DNA from: Stutzerimonas azotifigens DSM 17556
GTDB taxonomy: Bacteria; Pseudomonadota; Gammaproteobacteria; Pseudomonadales; Pseudomonadaceae
NCBI RefSeq assembly: GCF_000425625.1
Contig: NZ_AUDU01000056.1
Coordinates: 1-64,000 of the forward strand
Direction of reading: 5' to 3'
Length of the DNA stretch: 64,000 nt
Part shown: piece after piece, positions 8,921 to 19,623 of the stretch
How the letters are laid out: every line of letters begins with the position of its first letter
Numbering within the stretch: the first letter of the stretch is position 1
Made by a program: the position numbers and the translations under genes
The notes under the pieces: generated by a model
Databases searched by the model: none
Told to the model about the DNA's origin: nothing
The model's input: only the letters and a program-made list of their open reading frames with translations

Positions 8921-9604
8921 ATGACCGCCATCCTAGTTGCCCGGCACCTTAGCAAAGTGGTCCCAAGCGCGGAAGGCGCGCTCAGCATCCTCGAAGACCT
9001 TTCGCTGACCCTGGAAAGCGGCGACAGCCTGGCCATCGTCGGCACCTCGGGCTCGGGCAAGTCAACGCTGCTGGGGCTGCTGGCCGGCCTGGACCTGCCC
9101 TCCGGCGGCAGCGTACGGCTGGCCGGGCACAGCCTGTCGGAACTGGACGAGGACGCCCGCGCCAGGGTGCGCGCCGAGCACGTCGGCTTCGTCTTCCAGT
9201 CCTTCCAGCTGCTCGACAGCCTCGATGCGCTGGAGAACGTCATGCTGCCGCTGGAACTGGAAGGCCGGGCGGACGCCTCTTCGCGGGCCCGCGCGCTGCT
9301 CGAGCGGGTCGGCCTGGGTGCGCGCCTGCGCCACTATCCGCGGCAGTTGTCCGGTGGCGAGCAGCAGCGGGTGGCGATCGCCCGGGCCTTCGCCGCCGAT
9401 CCGGACATCCTCTTCGCCGACGAGCCGACCGGCAACCTGGACACCGAAACCGGCGCGCACATCACCGACCTGCTGTTCGAGCTCAACCGCGAACGCGGCA
9501 CGACGCTGGTCCTGGTCACTCATGACGAGCGCCTCGCGCGCCGCTGCCAGCGCCAGCTGCGCCTCGAAGGCGGCCGCGCGCTGGTCGCGGAGGTCCTCGC
9601 GTGA
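8921..9604 (+). CDS. ABC transporter ATP-binding protein (YbbA/LolD type)
   Basis: A 227-residue ATPase with Walker [10 protein letters not shown] (41-49), signature [14 protein letters not shown], Walker B ILFADEP and the switch histidine in LVTHDE. The Q-loop FVFQSFQLL and the TGNLDT sequence after Walker B are typical of the MacB/LolD/YbbA subfamily that works with large-extracytoplasmic-domain permeases. Its stop overlaps the GTG of the permease gene by four bases, so the two are translationally coupled. The substrate is not known for YbbA/YbbP pairs. Confidence 0.9.
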   Translation: MTAILVARHLSKVVPSAEGALSILEDLSLTLESGDSLAIVGTSGSGKSTLLGLLAGLDLPSGGSVRLAGHSLSELDEDARARVRAEHVGFVFQSFQLLDSLDALENVMLPLELEGRADASSRARALLERVGLGARLRHYPRQLSGGEQQRVAIARAFAADPDILFADEPTGNLDTETGAHITDLLFELNRERGTTLVLVTHDERLARRCQRQLRLEGGRALVAEVLA

Positions 9605-12105
9605 AAGGCATGCCGCCCGCCCGCCTGTTCCTGCTCGCCTGTCGCCAGCTGTGGCGAGACGCCCGTGCCGGCGAACTCCACGTGCTGTTCCTCGCCCTGC
9701 TGGTCGCGGTCGCTGCCAGTACCGCGATCGGCTATTTCAGCGGCCGCCTGAGCGACGCCATGCAGCTGCGCGCCACCGAGTTCCTCGCGGCCGACCTGGT
9801 GCTGCAGGGCACCGCGCCCGCCGAACCGGGCCAGCTCGAGGCCGGCCGCAGCGCCGGGCTGGAACATGCCAGCGTGGTCGAGTTCTCCAGCGTGATCGCT
9901 ACCGACCAGGACATGCAGCTGTCCAGCGTGAAGGCGGTCGACGACACCTACCCGCTGCGCGGCGAGCTGCGCAGCGCCGATCAGCCCTATGGCGCCGAAA
10001 CGCCCGGCGGCCGCCCGGGGCCGGGCGAGGCCTGGGCGGAAGCCCGGCTGTTCGCCGCCCTGGGACTGCAGGTCGGCGACAGCATCGAGGTTGGCCGCCA
10101 GCCGTTGCGGCTGACCCGCGTGCTCACCTACGAACCCGACCGCGTGGGCGACTTCTACAGCCTCACGCCGCGGGTAGTAATCAATCTGGCCGACCTGCCG
10201 GCCACCGGAGTGATCCAGCCCGGCAGCCGGGTGCAGTACCGCGAGCTGTGGCGCGGCACGCCGGAATCCCTGGCGAGCTACCGCAGTGCCGTCGAGCCCG
10301 ACCTGCAGGCCCACCAGCGCCTGGAGACGGCGAAGGACGGCAACCGCCAGATCGGCGGCGCGCTGGCCCGCGCCGAGCGCTACCTGAACCTGGCCAGCCT
10401 GGCCGCGATCCTGCTCGCTGGCGTCGCCGTGGCGCTGTCGGCGACGCGCTTCGCCACGCGGCGCCTGGACGCCAGCGCCCTGCTCCGCTGCCTCGGCCTG
10501 TCGCGCCACGAAACCCTGGCGCTCTATGCCCTGCAACTGGGCCTGCTGGGGCTGGCCGCCAGCCTGGCTGGAGTCGTGCTCGGCTGGCTCGCCCAGCACG
10601 CGCTGTTCTTCCTGCTCAAGGACCTGCTCGCCCAGGAGATTCCCGCCGGTTCGGCCTGGCCGGCGCTCGCCGGGATCGCCACCGGGCTGGTGGCGCTGGC
10701 CGGTTTCGCGCTGCCGCCGCTGGCGGCGCTCGGCCGCGTGCCGCCCCTGCGCGTGCTGCGCCGGGACCTGCTGCCGGTGCCGGCCAGCAGCTGGTTCGTC
10801 TATGGCGCCGCGCTGCTGGCGCTCGGCCTGATCATGTGGCGCCTGAGCCTGGACCTGAAGATCACCGCCGCGCTACTCGGCGGCGGGCTGGTGGCGACGC
10901 TGGTGCTCGGCGGGCTGTTGCTGCTAGCCCTCAGGGGCCTGCGCCGCGCGCTCGCCGGCGCCTCGCTGCACTGGCGGCTGGGGACCGGTCAACTGCTGCG
11001 ACACCCGCTGGGCGCTGCCGGGCAGTCGCTCGCCTTCGGGCTGATCCTGCTGGCGATGGCGCTCATCGCCCTGCTGCGCAGCGAGCTGCTCGACGCCTGG
11101 CAGGAACAGCTGCCGGACAACGCCCCGAACCACTTCGTGCTCAACGTGCTGCCGGACGAGCGCGACGCCTTCGCCGCACGGGTCGGGCAGTTGGCGACCC
11201 ACGCTGCGCCGCTCTATCCGGTGGTGCCGGGACGGCTGGTGGCGATCAACGGCGAGCCGGTGCGCCAGCTGGTCAGCAAGGATTCGCGTGGCGATCGCGC
11301 CACCCGCCGCGACCTCAGCCTGACCTGGTCGGCCGACCTGCCGAACGACAACCAGCTGCTGGCCGGCCGCTGGTGGAGCGATCAGCCTGCCGGCGAGCTG
11401 CCGGGCGTCTCGGTGGAGAGCGAGCTGGCCGAGAGCCTGGCGCTGCAACTGGGCGACCGCCTGACCTTCAGCGTCGGCGGCATCGACCGCGAGACCCGGG
11501 TGACCAGCCTGCGCGAAGTGAACTGGGACAGCTTCCAGCCCAACTTCTACATGATCTTCGAGCCCGGCACGCTGCAGGATATCCCCGCCACCTACATGAC
11601 CAGCTTCTACGTCCCGCCGGGGCACGAGCGCGAACTGATCGAACTGGCGCGCGCCTTCCCCTCGGTGACGCTGCTGCAGGTCGACGCCCTGCTTGCGCAG
11701 CTGCGCGGCATCATCGGGCAGGTCTCGGTGGCAGTGGAGTTCGTCCTGCTGTTCGTGCTCGCCGCGGGCATCGCGGTGCTGTTCGCCGGGTTGCAGGCGA
11801 CCCTCGACGAGCGCATCCGCCAGGGCGCCCTGCTGCGCGCACTTGGCGCCGGCCGCAGCCTGCTGGTGCGCGCCCGGCGCACGGAATTCGCCCTGCTCGG
11901 CGCCAGCAGCGGCGTGCTGGCGGCGCTCGGCTGCGAGCTGGTGAGCCTGCTGCTCTACCGCTTCGCCTTCGACCTCGACTGGCAGCCGCACCCCTGGCTG
12001 CTGGTGCTGCCGCTGGTCGGCGCGCTGCTGGTCGGCAGCGCCGGGGTGCTCGGCACGCGCAGGGCCCTGGAGGCGAGCCCGCTGGGCGTGCTGCGCGAAG
12101 CCTGA
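9601..12105 (+). CDS. ABC transporter permease with FtsX/MacB domains (YbbP type)
   Basis: An 834-residue inner-membrane protein. One N-terminal membrane helix (about 20-45) is followed by a large periplasmic domain. A block of three helices then lies at about 265-380, and further helices at about 400-450 and 475-500. A second periplasmic domain precedes a C-terminal FtsX block with three helices at about 705-830. This 10-helix duplicated layout is that of YbbP/SalY-type permeases. The start is GTG at 9601, overlapping the ATPase stop (GTGA). The role is probably lipid or lipoprotein handling at the envelope, inferred from family and from tesA nearby. Confidence 0.88.
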   Translation: MKGMPPARLFLLACRQLWRDARAGELHVLFLALLVAVAASTAIGYFSGRLSDAMQLRATEFLAADLVLQGTAPAEPGQLEAGRSAGLEHASVVEFSSVIATDQDMQLSSVKAVDDTYPLRGELRSADQPYGAETPGGRPGPGEAWAEARLFAALGLQVGDSIEVGRQPLRLTRVLTYEPDRVGDFYSLTPRVVINLADLPATGVIQPGSRVQYRELWRGTPESLASYRSAVEPDLQAHQRLETAKDGNRQIGGALARAERYLNLASLAAILLAGVAVALSATRFATRRLDASALLRCLGLSRHETLALYALQLGLLGLAASLAGVVLGWLAQHALFFLLKDLLAQEIPAGSAWPALAGIATGLVALAGFALPPLAALGRVPPLRVLRRDLLPVPASSWFVYGAALLALGLIMWRLSLDLKITAALLGGGLVATLVLGGLLLLALRGLRRALAGASLHWRLGTGQLLRHPLGAAGQSLAFGLILLAMALIALLRSELLDAWQEQLPDNAPNHFVLNVLPDERDAFAARVGQLATHAAPLYPVVPGRLVAINGEPVRQLVSKDSRGDRATRRDLSLTWSADLPNDNQLLAGRWWSDQPAGELPGVSVESELAESLALQLGDRLTFSVGGIDRETRVTSLREVNWDSFQPNFYMIFEPGTLQDIPATYMTSFYVPPGHERELIELARAFPSVTLLQVDALLAQLRGIIGQVSVAVEFVLLFVLAAGIAVLFAGLQATLDERIRQGALLRALGAGRSLLVRARRTEFALLGASSGVLAALGCELVSLLLYRFAFDLDWQPHPWLLVLPLVGALLVGSAGVLGTRRALEASPLGVLREA

Positions 12106-12146
12106 TCGGGATAGACTGCCAGGTTTCCACCGGACCACCGCCCCCC

Positions 12147-12644
12147 ATGACCCGCTACCGCCCGCCCCGTACCGCCGGAACCCCGCTGATCACTCCCGAA
12201 GGCGAAGCCCGCCTGCGCGCCGAGCTGCACGAACTCTGGCACGTGCGGCGGCCGCAGGTCACCCAGGCGGTCAGCGAGGCGGCGGCCCAGGGCGACCGCT
12301 CGGAAAATGCCGAATACACCTACGGCAAGAAAATGCTGCGCGAGATCGACAGCCGCGTGCGCTTCCTGACCAAGCGCCTGGAAAAGCTGAAGGTGGTGCA
12401 CGAGCGCCCGTCCGATCCGGGCAAGGTGTATTTCGGCGCCTGGGTCACGCTCGAGGACGAGGACGGCACGCAGGCGCGCTACCGCATCGTCGGCCCCGAC
12501 GAACTCGACCTCAAGCAGGGGCTGATCAGCATCGACTCGCCGCTGGCCCGCTCCCTGGTGGGCAAGCCGCTGGATGCGGAGGTGAGCGTGGAAACGCCGA
12601 CCGGCCGCAAGACCTGGTACGTCATCGAGATCCGTTACCCGTGA
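12147..12644 (+). CDS. greB: transcription elongation factor GreB
   Basis: Rescues backtracked RNA polymerase by stimulating transcript cleavage. It has 165 aa. The N-terminal antiparallel coiled coil covers about residues 15-85, with the catalytic acidic tip in [13 protein letters not shown]. The C-terminal FKBP-like domain begins [13 protein letters not shown]. The length and the TYGKK segment after the tip favour GreB over GreA. It lies 41 nt after the ABC permease gene in the same direction. Confidence 0.92.
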   Translation: MTRYRPPRTAGTPLITPEGEARLRAELHELWHVRRPQVTQAVSEAAAQGDRSENAEYTYGKKMLREIDSRVRFLTKRLEKLKVVHERPSDPGKVYFGAWVTLEDEDGTQARYRIVGPDELDLKQGLISIDSPLARSLVGKPLDAEVSVETPTGRKTWYVIEIRYP

Positions 12645-12677
12645 CCCGGCCCGTGCCAGCGGAGCGCCGCGGCGGTC

Positions 12678-14099
12678 TCAGCGCGCCGCGCTGCGGGGGC
12701 CGGACTCCAGGGAGAAACGCTCGCGCGCATAGGCCTGGTAGTACTTGTTCACGCTGCTGACGTAGCTCACCACGCCCATGCCCATGGTCTCCATGGCCAC
12801 CCGCTCGACCTGGAAGAACCACTGGTCCGGATTCAGCCCGCGGCGCCGGGCCTCGGCACGCAGCGACTGCACCCGTTGCGGCCCCATGTTGTAGGCGGCC
12901 AGGGTGAAGGCCATGCGCTCGCGCTCGTTGAGCCGCGGGCTGGAGAAGAACTTGCGGCGGATCAGCGCCAGGTACTGGGCGCTGGCACGCACGTTGTTGT
13001 CCAGCGCCGCAATGTTGTCGACCCCCAGGCTGCGCGCCGTGGCGGGCGTCACCTGCATCAGTCCCACCGCACCGCCGGCGCCCCGCGCCGCCGGGTTCAG
13101 CGTGGACTCCTTGAATGCCAGCGCGGCCAGGTTCAGCCAGTCGAACGCCTGCGCCTCGGCATGCCGCTGCAGGGTTTCCTTGACCTTGTCCAGGCGCTGG
13201 CGGCCAATGCGGTCGAGCGGCGACTGCACCTTGTACAGCCGCCGATAGACGCGCTCGAACACCGCATCCTGGTTCTCCGGCGGGCGGTATTCGCTGAGGA
13301 AGCGATCGACGCTGGCGCGCAGCATCGGCGCCTGGCGCTGCACGAACCAGCTCATGTCGGCCGGCTCGCCGAGGGTCAGACGACGCTCGATGCGCAGCTT
13401 GGGCATCACCCTCGACCAGCGCTCGGCGATCGGCTGCTCGACCACGGTGGCCACATAGATGCCGGCCTGCACCATTTCCAGCACGTCCTCGACGGCCAGC
13501 GTGGGATCGACCCACTCGATCGCCACCGGCGAACGGTTCTGCGCCATCAACTGCCGGTTGAGCCTGTTCACGTGGGGCGCCGCCGCGCTGCCCGCCGACA
13601 GCGCCAGGCTGCGGCCGGACAGCTGCTCGAGGTTTTTGTAGGTCGGCCCGCCCTGCCGCCCCACCAGCACCAGCGGCACGTCGGCGACCACCGCGCGGCT
13701 GCGGGTCACCTCGCGCGCACCGGTGGTGACCAGGCGCTCGCCCGGCGCGACCAGATCGCCCTCGCCACGCTGCAGCGCGCCGAGCAGCTGGTCCTTGGCC
13801 ATGGGGATCAGCTTGAGCGTGATGGCCTTCAAGTTCGGGTCGCGATTGAGATAGTGCTCGAAGGCCCGCAGGCGCCCGTACTCCACGCCGATCGCCTCGC
13901 CCTTGACCTCGCCCGAGCTGTTGCGGCTCTGGTTGACCAGCACGCGCAGCACACCGCTGCGGCGGATGTCGGCCAGATCGCGGTCCGCCGGCTTCGATTG
14001 CCAGGCTTCCGGCGGCCCCACCACCAGGCGCGCGGCGGCCGTCCCGGGCAACAGCGCCAGCAGGGCGAACAGCAGCAGTAAGGCGCGCATCCTCATCAT
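12678..14099 (-). CDS. membrane-associated lytic transglycosylase, MltF2-like
   Basis: A periplasmic peptidoglycan lytic transglycosylase with a regulatory solute-binding-like domain. It has 473 residues: a signal peptide (MMRMRALLLLFALLALLPGTAA), a type-3 extracellular solute-binding domain at about 45-275, and a family-1 SLT domain at about 315-450. The SLT domain has catalytic Glu331 in AFKESTLNP, then GAVGLMQV and YNMGPQRV. There is no lipobox cysteine, unlike classical MltF. The context (greB, tatD) corresponds to the second MltF paralogue of P. aeruginosa. The ATG at 14099 is one of three closely spaced possible starts and none has a strong Shine-Dalgarno. Confidence 0.85.
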   Translation of the reverse strand: MMRMRALLLLFALLALLPGTAAARLVVGPPEAWQSKPADRDLADIRRSGVLRVLVNQSRNSSGEVKGEAIGVEYGRLRAFEHYLNRDPNLKAITLKLIPMAKDQLLGALQRGEGDLVAPGERLVTTGAREVTRSRAVVADVPLVLVGRQGGPTYKNLEQLSGRSLALSAGSAAAPHVNRLNRQLMAQNRSPVAIEWVDPTLAVEDVLEMVQAGIYVATVVEQPIAERWSRVMPKLRIERRLTLGEPADMSWFVQRQAPMLRASVDRFLSEYRPPENQDAVFERVYRRLYKVQSPLDRIGRQRLDKVKETLQRHAEAQAFDWLNLAALAFKESTLNPAARGAGGAVGLMQVTPATARSLGVDNIAALDNNVRASAQYLALIRRKFFSSPRLNERERMAFTLAAYNMGPQRVQSLRAEARRRGLNPDQWFFQVERVAMETMGMGVVSYVSSVNKYYQAYARERFSLESGPRSAAR

Positions 14100-14248
14100 C
14101 GGTTCAATTGCAGTGAGCCAGGGGACGGTGCGACCATCGTCGCGCGAGGGGCGAAGGGTCTCACAGCCGACCGGCAAGTGCCACCTCCAACCTAGCACCG
14201 ACCTTAGCTTATGATCTCAACCCATTGATTTTCCACAAAGAGCCGTCC

Positions 14249-15085
14249 ATGCCTCTCGTCGATATCGGGGTCAACCTGACCCATTCCGCATTCTCTGGCG
14301 AGCCACAGGCCGTGGTCGAGCGCGCGCGGCGGGCCGGCGTCGAGCAACTGGTGCTGACCGGTACCAGCCTGACCGAGAGCGAGGCCGCGCTGGAACTGGC
14401 GAGCCGCCTGGACCCGGGCGGAACGCGGCTGTTCGCCACCGCCGGGGTGCATCCGCACGATGCCAGGAGCTGGACCAGCGCCTCGGCCGGCGCCCTGCGC
14501 GCCCTGCTCGACCAGCCGCGCGTACGGGCGGTGGGCGAATGCGGGCTGGACTTCAACCGCGACTTCTCGCCGCGACCGCAACAGGAGAAGACCCTGGAAG
14601 CACAGCTCGAAGTCGCGGTACGGAGTGGACTGCCGGTGTTCCTCCATGAGCGCGAAGCGGACGAACGACTGGTCGCCCTCCTGCGGCCGTTCCGCGACCA
14701 CCTGAACGCGGCAGTGGTGCACTGCTTCACCGGCGAGCGCAGGGCGCTGTACGCCTACCTCGACCTGGACCTGCACATCGGCATCACCGGCTGGATCTGC
14801 GACGAGCGCCGCGGCACGCACCTGCACGCGCTGGTGCGCGACATCCCGCAGGGGCGGCTGATGCTGGAAAGCGACGCCCCCTACCTGCTGCCCCGCACCC
14901 TGCGGCCGCGTCCGCGCAGCGGCCATAACGAGCCCGCCTACCTGCCGCTGGTGCTGGCGGAAGTGGCGCGCCACCGCGGCGAGACCGAGCAGGCGCTGGC
15001 CGCCCACACCACCGCCTGCGCCCGGGCCTTCTTCGGCCTGCCGGCGGTCACCGACGAAAACCCTGGCGAGCCGCCTCAAGAATGA
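14249..15085 (+). CDS. tatD: TatD-family metal-dependent hydrolase / DNase
   Basis: A cytoplasmic TIM-barrel nuclease of 278 aa with 3'-5' exonuclease activity in the E. coli homologue. Metal-ligand motifs are in order: [11 protein letters not shown] near the N-terminus (Asn replaces one of the TatD HxH histidines, as in E. coli TatD), [39 protein letters not shown] and MLESDAPYL. An upstream in-frame TTG at 14225 exists, but the ATG at 14249 has AAAGAG at a suitable distance and fits the family. Confidence 0.88.
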   Translation: MPLVDIGVNLTHSAFSGEPQAVVERARRAGVEQLVLTGTSLTESEAALELASRLDPGGTRLFATAGVHPHDARSWTSASAGALRALLDQPRVRAVGECGLDFNRDFSPRPQQEKTLEAQLEVAVRSGLPVFLHEREADERLVALLRPFRDHLNAAVVHCFTGERRALYAYLDLDLHIGITGWICDERRGTHLHALVRDIPQGRLMLESDAPYLLPRTLRPRPRSGHNEPAYLPLVLAEVARHRGETEQALAAHTTACARAFFGLPAVTDENPGEPPQE

Positions 15086-15192
15086 GCCGCGCAGGCCGCT
15101 AACTGGACAGGGGTTGATGAACGTCAACCGCACCCGCCGCGCGGCCGGCACAATGGGTAACGCTTCCCGACACTGACAAAAGAAGAGCATCG

Positions 15193-16662
15193 ATGGGCGC
15201 CTGGATTCGAGATCTTTCGCTGAAGTACAAATTTTGGGCCGTCAACCTGGTGGCTTTCGTCACCACGCTGCTGCTGGTGCTTTTTTCCATGCATCTGGAA
15301 CAGTCGGCCCGCGTCGCCGAGGCGCGCAGCGCGGCGACCGCGCGTGCGGCGCTGATCGAGGCCTGGCCGGCCGGCACCGCCGTGCCGAGCGGGCGCGATC
15401 TGCTGGCCTTCGCCAGCGGCCAGCCGCTGGTGGTCGACGGCGCCACGCTGAGCCCGCGCGCCGGCTGGGTCGAGCTGACACACGACGCCCTCTTCGGCAA
15501 TTCGCCCGCCGTCGGCGCGGTGGTCGTTCCCGGCGCCGAGCGCAACCACGTGGTGGTCGCCCGCGCGCCCAGCCTCTGGCAGATCTTCAGCCAGCACTTC
15601 TTCAGCTATGCGCTCGCGGTAGCGGTGCTGATGCTTTCCCTGCTGGCCGCCTCGCAGCTGCTCATCCGCTTCCTGCTGAGCCACCTCAACACCCTGAAGG
15701 ACGTGATGCTGCACGTCGAGCACAGCGGCGACCTGTCGGCCCGCGTACCGCTCGACAGCCGCGACGAGGTCGGCCAGATGGCCACCGCGTTCAATGCCAT
15801 GCAGAGTGGCTACCAGCGCATCGTCAGCACCGTCGCCCAGGCCGCCGCCCGCCTCGACGCCGGCGCCAGCCAGCTGGCCGCCAGCATGAAGGACGTGCGC
15901 CAGGGCATGCTCGGCCAGCAGAGCGAGACCGACCAGGCCGCCACCGCGATCAACGAGATGTCCGCCACCGTCTACCACATCGCCCAGCACGCCGGGGACA
16001 CCCGCGACCAGTCGCAGAACGCCGATCGCCTGGCCGGCGAGGGCCAGCAGGTGGTCGCGCGCGTCGAAAAGTCTATCTCCAGCCTGTCCCAGGGGGTGCA
16101 GCAGACCGCCGGCATGATCCAGCAGCTGGCCACCGACAGCCAGCAGATCAACGGCGTGGTGAGCGTGATCCACAGCATCGCCGAGCAGACCAACCTGCTG
16201 GCGCTCAACGCCGCCATCGAGGCCGCCCGTGCCGGCGAAATGGGGCGCGGCTTCGCGGTGGTTGCCGACGAGGTGCGCAACCTGGCCAAGCGCGTGCAGG
16301 AATCCACCGACCAGATCACCCGCATGGTGACCGACCTGCAGGCGACCACCCGCGACGCGGTGGAGTTCATGCAGGAAAGCTCGCTCAAGGCCGACGACTG
16401 CGTGCGCGAGGCGCACGAGGCCGGCTTGGCGCTGGAGGCCATCACCGGCGCGGTGGCGCAGATGCGCGAAAGCAACACCCAGATCGCCGTGGCCGCGGAA
16501 CAGCAGAGCCAGGTGGCCGAGGAACTCAACCGTTCGGTCACCGGCATCCGCGACGTCACCGAGCAGACCGTCCAGCTGACCGTCACCTCCACCGAGACCA
16601 GCGCCCAGCTGGCCGGGCTGTCCAGCGAGCTCAGCCGGGCGATCGGGCAGTTGAAGCTCTGA
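15193..16662 (+). CDS. methyl-accepting chemotaxis protein, short periplasmic sensor
   Basis: An inner-membrane chemoreceptor of 489 aa. Membrane helices lie at about 15-33 and 135-158. They enclose a sensor of about 100 residues with no family I recognise. A HAMP domain follows at about 158-215 ([20 protein letters not shown]), then the cytoplasmic signalling coiled coil. The conserved hairpin tip reads [20 protein letters not shown]. No C-terminal CheR-tethering pentapeptide is present. It lies in the same orientation after tatD. The ligand is unknown. Confidence 0.9.
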   Translation: MGAWIRDLSLKYKFWAVNLVAFVTTLLLVLFSMHLEQSARVAEARSAATARAALIEAWPAGTAVPSGRDLLAFASGQPLVVDGATLSPRAGWVELTHDALFGNSPAVGAVVVPGAERNHVVVARAPSLWQIFSQHFFSYALAVAVLMLSLLAASQLLIRFLLSHLNTLKDVMLHVEHSGDLSARVPLDSRDEVGQMATAFNAMQSGYQRIVSTVAQAAARLDAGASQLAASMKDVRQGMLGQQSETDQAATAINEMSATVYHIAQHAGDTRDQSQNADRLAGEGQQVVARVEKSISSLSQGVQQTAGMIQQLATDSQQINGVVSVIHSIAEQTNLLALNAAIEAARAGEMGRGFAVVADEVRNLAKRVQESTDQITRMVTDLQATTRDAVEFMQESSLKADDCVREAHEAGLALEAITGAVAQMRESNTQIAVAAEQQSQVAEELNRSVTGIRDVTEQTVQLTVTSTETSAQLAGLSSELSRAIGQLKL

Positions 16663-16699
16663 GGCGGCGCCGAGCGGGGCGCGCCCCGCCTTGCAGGCC

Positions 16700-17497
16700 T
16701 CAGCCGAACACGGTGACCGTCTGGCGGCTCAGCGCGATCAGTTCGCCGTCGGGCGTCCACAGCCCTGCCGCGCAGTGCCCGTAGCCGTCGCGGGCGTGCT
16801 CGATGACCGCGCGGTAGCGGCACCAGTCGTGGGTATCCAGCGTCGGCACCGGCTGGACGAACTCGATGGTCCAGGTCAGCGAACTAGCACGGGCGAACGT
16901 CTTCAGGTGCGGCAGCACCGCCGGCGGCCAGGCATCGACCAGCGCCAGCAGATGCGTCTCGGTCACCGCCTCGCGCGCCACCTCGCCGCGCAGCCGCACC
17001 CAGCCGCCCATCTCGCGCGAGCTGTTGCCGCTGAACGGAAGTCCGCCGACGCCCCAGCGCATCGCCAGGTAGCGGGTGAATTCCGGCGCCGAACCCGGCA
17101 CGTAGGGCAGCTCCCGGCAGGCCTCCACCGCCGGCATGTCCGGCGCGGGCTCGGCGGCCACCGCGATCCGCGATTCGCGCGAGGCGCCGAAACTGCCCTG
17201 CACCAGCGTCACCACCTGTCCGTCTTGCACGGCGCGGCCGATGATCTGGCTCACCGCCTTGCCCTCGCGCAGCACCTCGGCGTCGAAGCGGACCGGCGCG
17301 TCGACCGCCATCGGCCCGACGAAGGTGATCGCCAGCGAGCGCACCGGCCGGCCTTCCGGCACACAGGCGCGCATCGCCTCGTAGACCAGCGCCGCCGCCA
17401 GCCCGCCGAACACCGCCCGCCCCTGCCCCCAACTCGCCGGCACAGTGACGGCCTGCGGATCGCGGCGTACCGCTTCGATCAGCTCGGAAAAGGTCAT
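16700..17497 (-). CDS. acyl-CoA thioesterase, TesB-like double hotdog
   Basis: A cytoplasmic protein of 265 aa with two hotdog halves. The N-terminal half contains WGQGRAVFGGLAAALVYEAM and SLAITFVGPM; the C-terminal half contains SLTWTIEFVQPVP and AGLWTPDGELIALSRQT. This layout is that of TesB/thioesterase superfamily 3 enzymes acting on acyl-CoAs of unknown chain length. The ATG at 17497 is preceded by GGGAGA. The frame remains open upstream, but that extension shows no relationship to the family. Confidence 0.82.
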   Translation of the reverse strand: MTFSELIEAVRRDPQAVTVPASWGQGRAVFGGLAAALVYEAMRACVPEGRPVRSLAITFVGPMAVDAPVRFDAEVLREGKAVSQIIGRAVQDGQVVTLVQGSFGASRESRIAVAAEPAPDMPAVEACRELPYVPGSAPEFTRYLAMRWGVGGLPFSGNSSREMGGWVRLRGEVAREAVTETHLLALVDAWPPAVLPHLKTFARASSLTWTIEFVQPVPTLDTHDWCRYRAVIEHARDGYGHCAAGLWTPDGELIALSRQTVTVFG

Positions 17498-17619
17498 TGC
17501 TGCTGTCTCCCAGTGGACAAGTGCCAGGATGGTACCGAGCGCCGGGGCGGAGGGCGATTCGCTGCCGGGCACCCGGCTGGGCGCGAATGGTCGATCATCC
17601 ACCGCGGCAATCGGCCGCG

Positions 17620-19623
17620 TCATTCGGCGAGCGTGGAGCGCCCCTTGCGCCAGGGCAGTTCGCGGCGCAGTCGCTTGACGCTGGCCGCCAGCTCGCGCGC
17701 GCTCACCGGCGCGTCGGCATAGCGGGCCGCCTCGTAGCAGCGGGCGAACGCCAGGATTCCGTCGGCATGCTCGGGCAGGCGCCGTGCCGCACGTGCCGCG
17801 AACGCCTGCGGCCCCTCGCCGGGCTGCCGCCGCACGCCTTGCCGCGCGAGCGCCTGCTCGAAGGACTGGTACAGCGCCAGCTGCACGTCCTTCTCGCGGC
17901 GCCACGGCTTGAGCAGCAGCAGCGCGAGGATCGCCAGGCCGACCGCCAGGGCGCCGACCAGCACCAGCCCGGGTATGCGCCAGTCGGTGCTGCCGAACAG
18001 CCGCTGGAACAGGCCCGCCTGCTCCTCGTCCTGGTAGCCGAGCACCCAGCGCTGCCAGCCGTAGTTGAGGCTTTCCCAACCCAGGCGCAGGTCGTTCAGC
18101 CAGCCGATGTGGCGATAGCGCAGCAACGCTTCGGAGGTCTCGTCGAACAGCTCGCGCTCCTGCGGCAGCGCCTCGACCAGCCCCAGCTCGATCCGTTCCG
18201 GGGCGACCTGGAAGGTCGGGTCGACGCTGACCCAACCGCGCCCCGCGACCCAGTACTCGACCCAGGCGTGCGCATCGAGCTGGCGCACGGTGAGGTAGTT
18301 GCCGGCCGGGTTGAATTCGCCGCCCTGGTAGCCGATGACGATCCGCGCCGGAATCCCCGCGGCGCGCAGCACGAAGGTCATGGCGCCGGCGAAGTGGATG
18401 CAGAAGCCCTGGCGGGTCTCGAACAGGAAGTCGTCGACGATCTGGTCGCCGACCGGCGGCGGGCGCAGCGTGTAGCCGTAGGGCTCGCGGTTGAAGTGCG
18501 TCAGCAGCGCGGCCACCAGGGCCTCGCTGTCGACGCTGTCACGGCGCAGTTCCAGGGCCCAGGCGCGGCTGCGCGGGTTGCCCCGTTCGGGCAGTTCCAG
18601 CGCCCGCGCCAGCGTGTCGGGGGTGGCGGTGGGCTGGCGCAACGCCTCGGGCCAGGAGGTGGCGCGGTACATCAGCGGCGCATCGACCGGCGTCGGCCGC
18701 TGTACGTGGAAGTCGGGCATCAGCTGCGCGTCGGCCCCGGTCACGTTCGGCACGTCGAGGGTGTACAGCCAGGGGCGGCGGCTCGGCTCCATGACCACGC
18801 TGTAGTGCACCGGCTCGCCCGCCGGCGACCACTGCGGCGCAACCGGCAGGCGCGAGGCCACCGATTGCGACCAGCGCCGGCCGTCGAAGCGCTCGAAGGT
18901 CGCCGCGCGCCAGTAGAGCCGGTCGCGCGGCGGCACCTGGCCGGTGAAGCTGGCCCGGAACGCCAGCTCCGCCGAGCGGCTCAGTTCGACGATGTCGCCC
19001 GGCGCCATCTGCTCGGAAAGGCCCACCGTCTGCCGCGGCGCCGAGGTCGGTACCGACCACAGCGGCGCCAGGCGCGGGAAGAACAGGAACAGCACCACCA
19101 TCAGCGGCAGCGCCTGCAGCAGCAGGCTGCCGGCCAGCCGCAGCGCCGGCCAGGGCCGGCTGAACAGGCGGCTCTGCTGCAGGCCGATCATCGCCGCCAG
19201 CAACGCCAGCACCGGCAGGAGGCTGTAGGTGCCGGCGACCAGGCCGTCCTCGAACAGGTAGCTGGTCACCACGGTGAAGAAGCCGAGGAAGATCACCACC
19301 AGGGCATCGCGCCGCGTGCGCATTTCCAGCAGCTTCAGGATGAAGGCGGCGATCAGCAGCACCACGCCGGCATCCAGGCCGACCAGCCCGCCGCGCGAGA
19401 GATAGACGCCGGAGCCGGCGGCGAGAATGATCACCGCCTTGACCCAGGACGGCGGGTAGTTCGCCTGCATGCGGAAGATGCGCAGGCGCCAGGCCACGCA
19501 ACCGAGCCAGAGCGCGACGATCCACAGCGGCAGATGGGTCAGGTGCGGAACGATCACCAGCACCTGCGCGACCAGCAGCCAGACCAGCGTGTTGCGCGGG
19601 ATGCCCTGCAGTGCGACGGTCAT
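17620..19623 (-). CDS. tgpA: membrane transglutaminase-like protein TgpA
   Basis: An inner-membrane protein of 667 residues. A DUF3488 block of about six helices covers residues 10-185. The periplasmic transglutaminase-core domain has a complete triad: Cys408 in RQGFCIHFAG, His452 in LDAHAWVEYW and Asp468 in SVDPT. One more helix lies near 555-577, and a DUF4129-like cytoplasmic tail ends the protein. The P. aeruginosa homologue is essential for viability. Its ATG overlaps the upstream DUF58 gene's stop (ATGA), making a moxR-DUF58-tgpA operon. Confidence 0.93.
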   Translation of the reverse strand: MTVALQGIPRNTLVWLLVAQVLVIVPHLTHLPLWIVALWLGCVAWRLRIFRMQANYPPSWVKAVIILAAGSGVYLSRGGLVGLDAGVVLLIAAFILKLLEMRTRRDALVVIFLGFFTVVTSYLFEDGLVAGTYSLLPVLALLAAMIGLQQSRLFSRPWPALRLAGSLLLQALPLMVVLFLFFPRLAPLWSVPTSAPRQTVGLSEQMAPGDIVELSRSAELAFRASFTGQVPPRDRLYWRAATFERFDGRRWSQSVASRLPVAPQWSPAGEPVHYSVVMEPSRRPWLYTLDVPNVTGADAQLMPDFHVQRPTPVDAPLMYRATSWPEALRQPTATPDTLARALELPERGNPRSRAWALELRRDSVDSEALVAALLTHFNREPYGYTLRPPPVGDQIVDDFLFETRQGFCIHFAGAMTFVLRAAGIPARIVIGYQGGEFNPAGNYLTVRQLDAHAWVEYWVAGRGWVSVDPTFQVAPERIELGLVEALPQERELFDETSEALLRYRHIGWLNDLRLGWESLNYGWQRWVLGYQDEEQAGLFQRLFGSTDWRIPGLVLVGALAVGLAILALLLLKPWRREKDVQLALYQSFEQALARQGVRRQPGEGPQAFAARAARRLPEHADGILAFARCYEAARYADAPVSARELAASVKRLRRELPWRKGRSTLAE

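Noticed and set aside
9225-12644. Alternative plus-strand frame of about 1100 codons through the ABC operon
   Set aside because: The ATPase and permease have complete motifs in another frame. The alternative product is arginine- and proline-rich without domains; its last 165 codons are simply greB.
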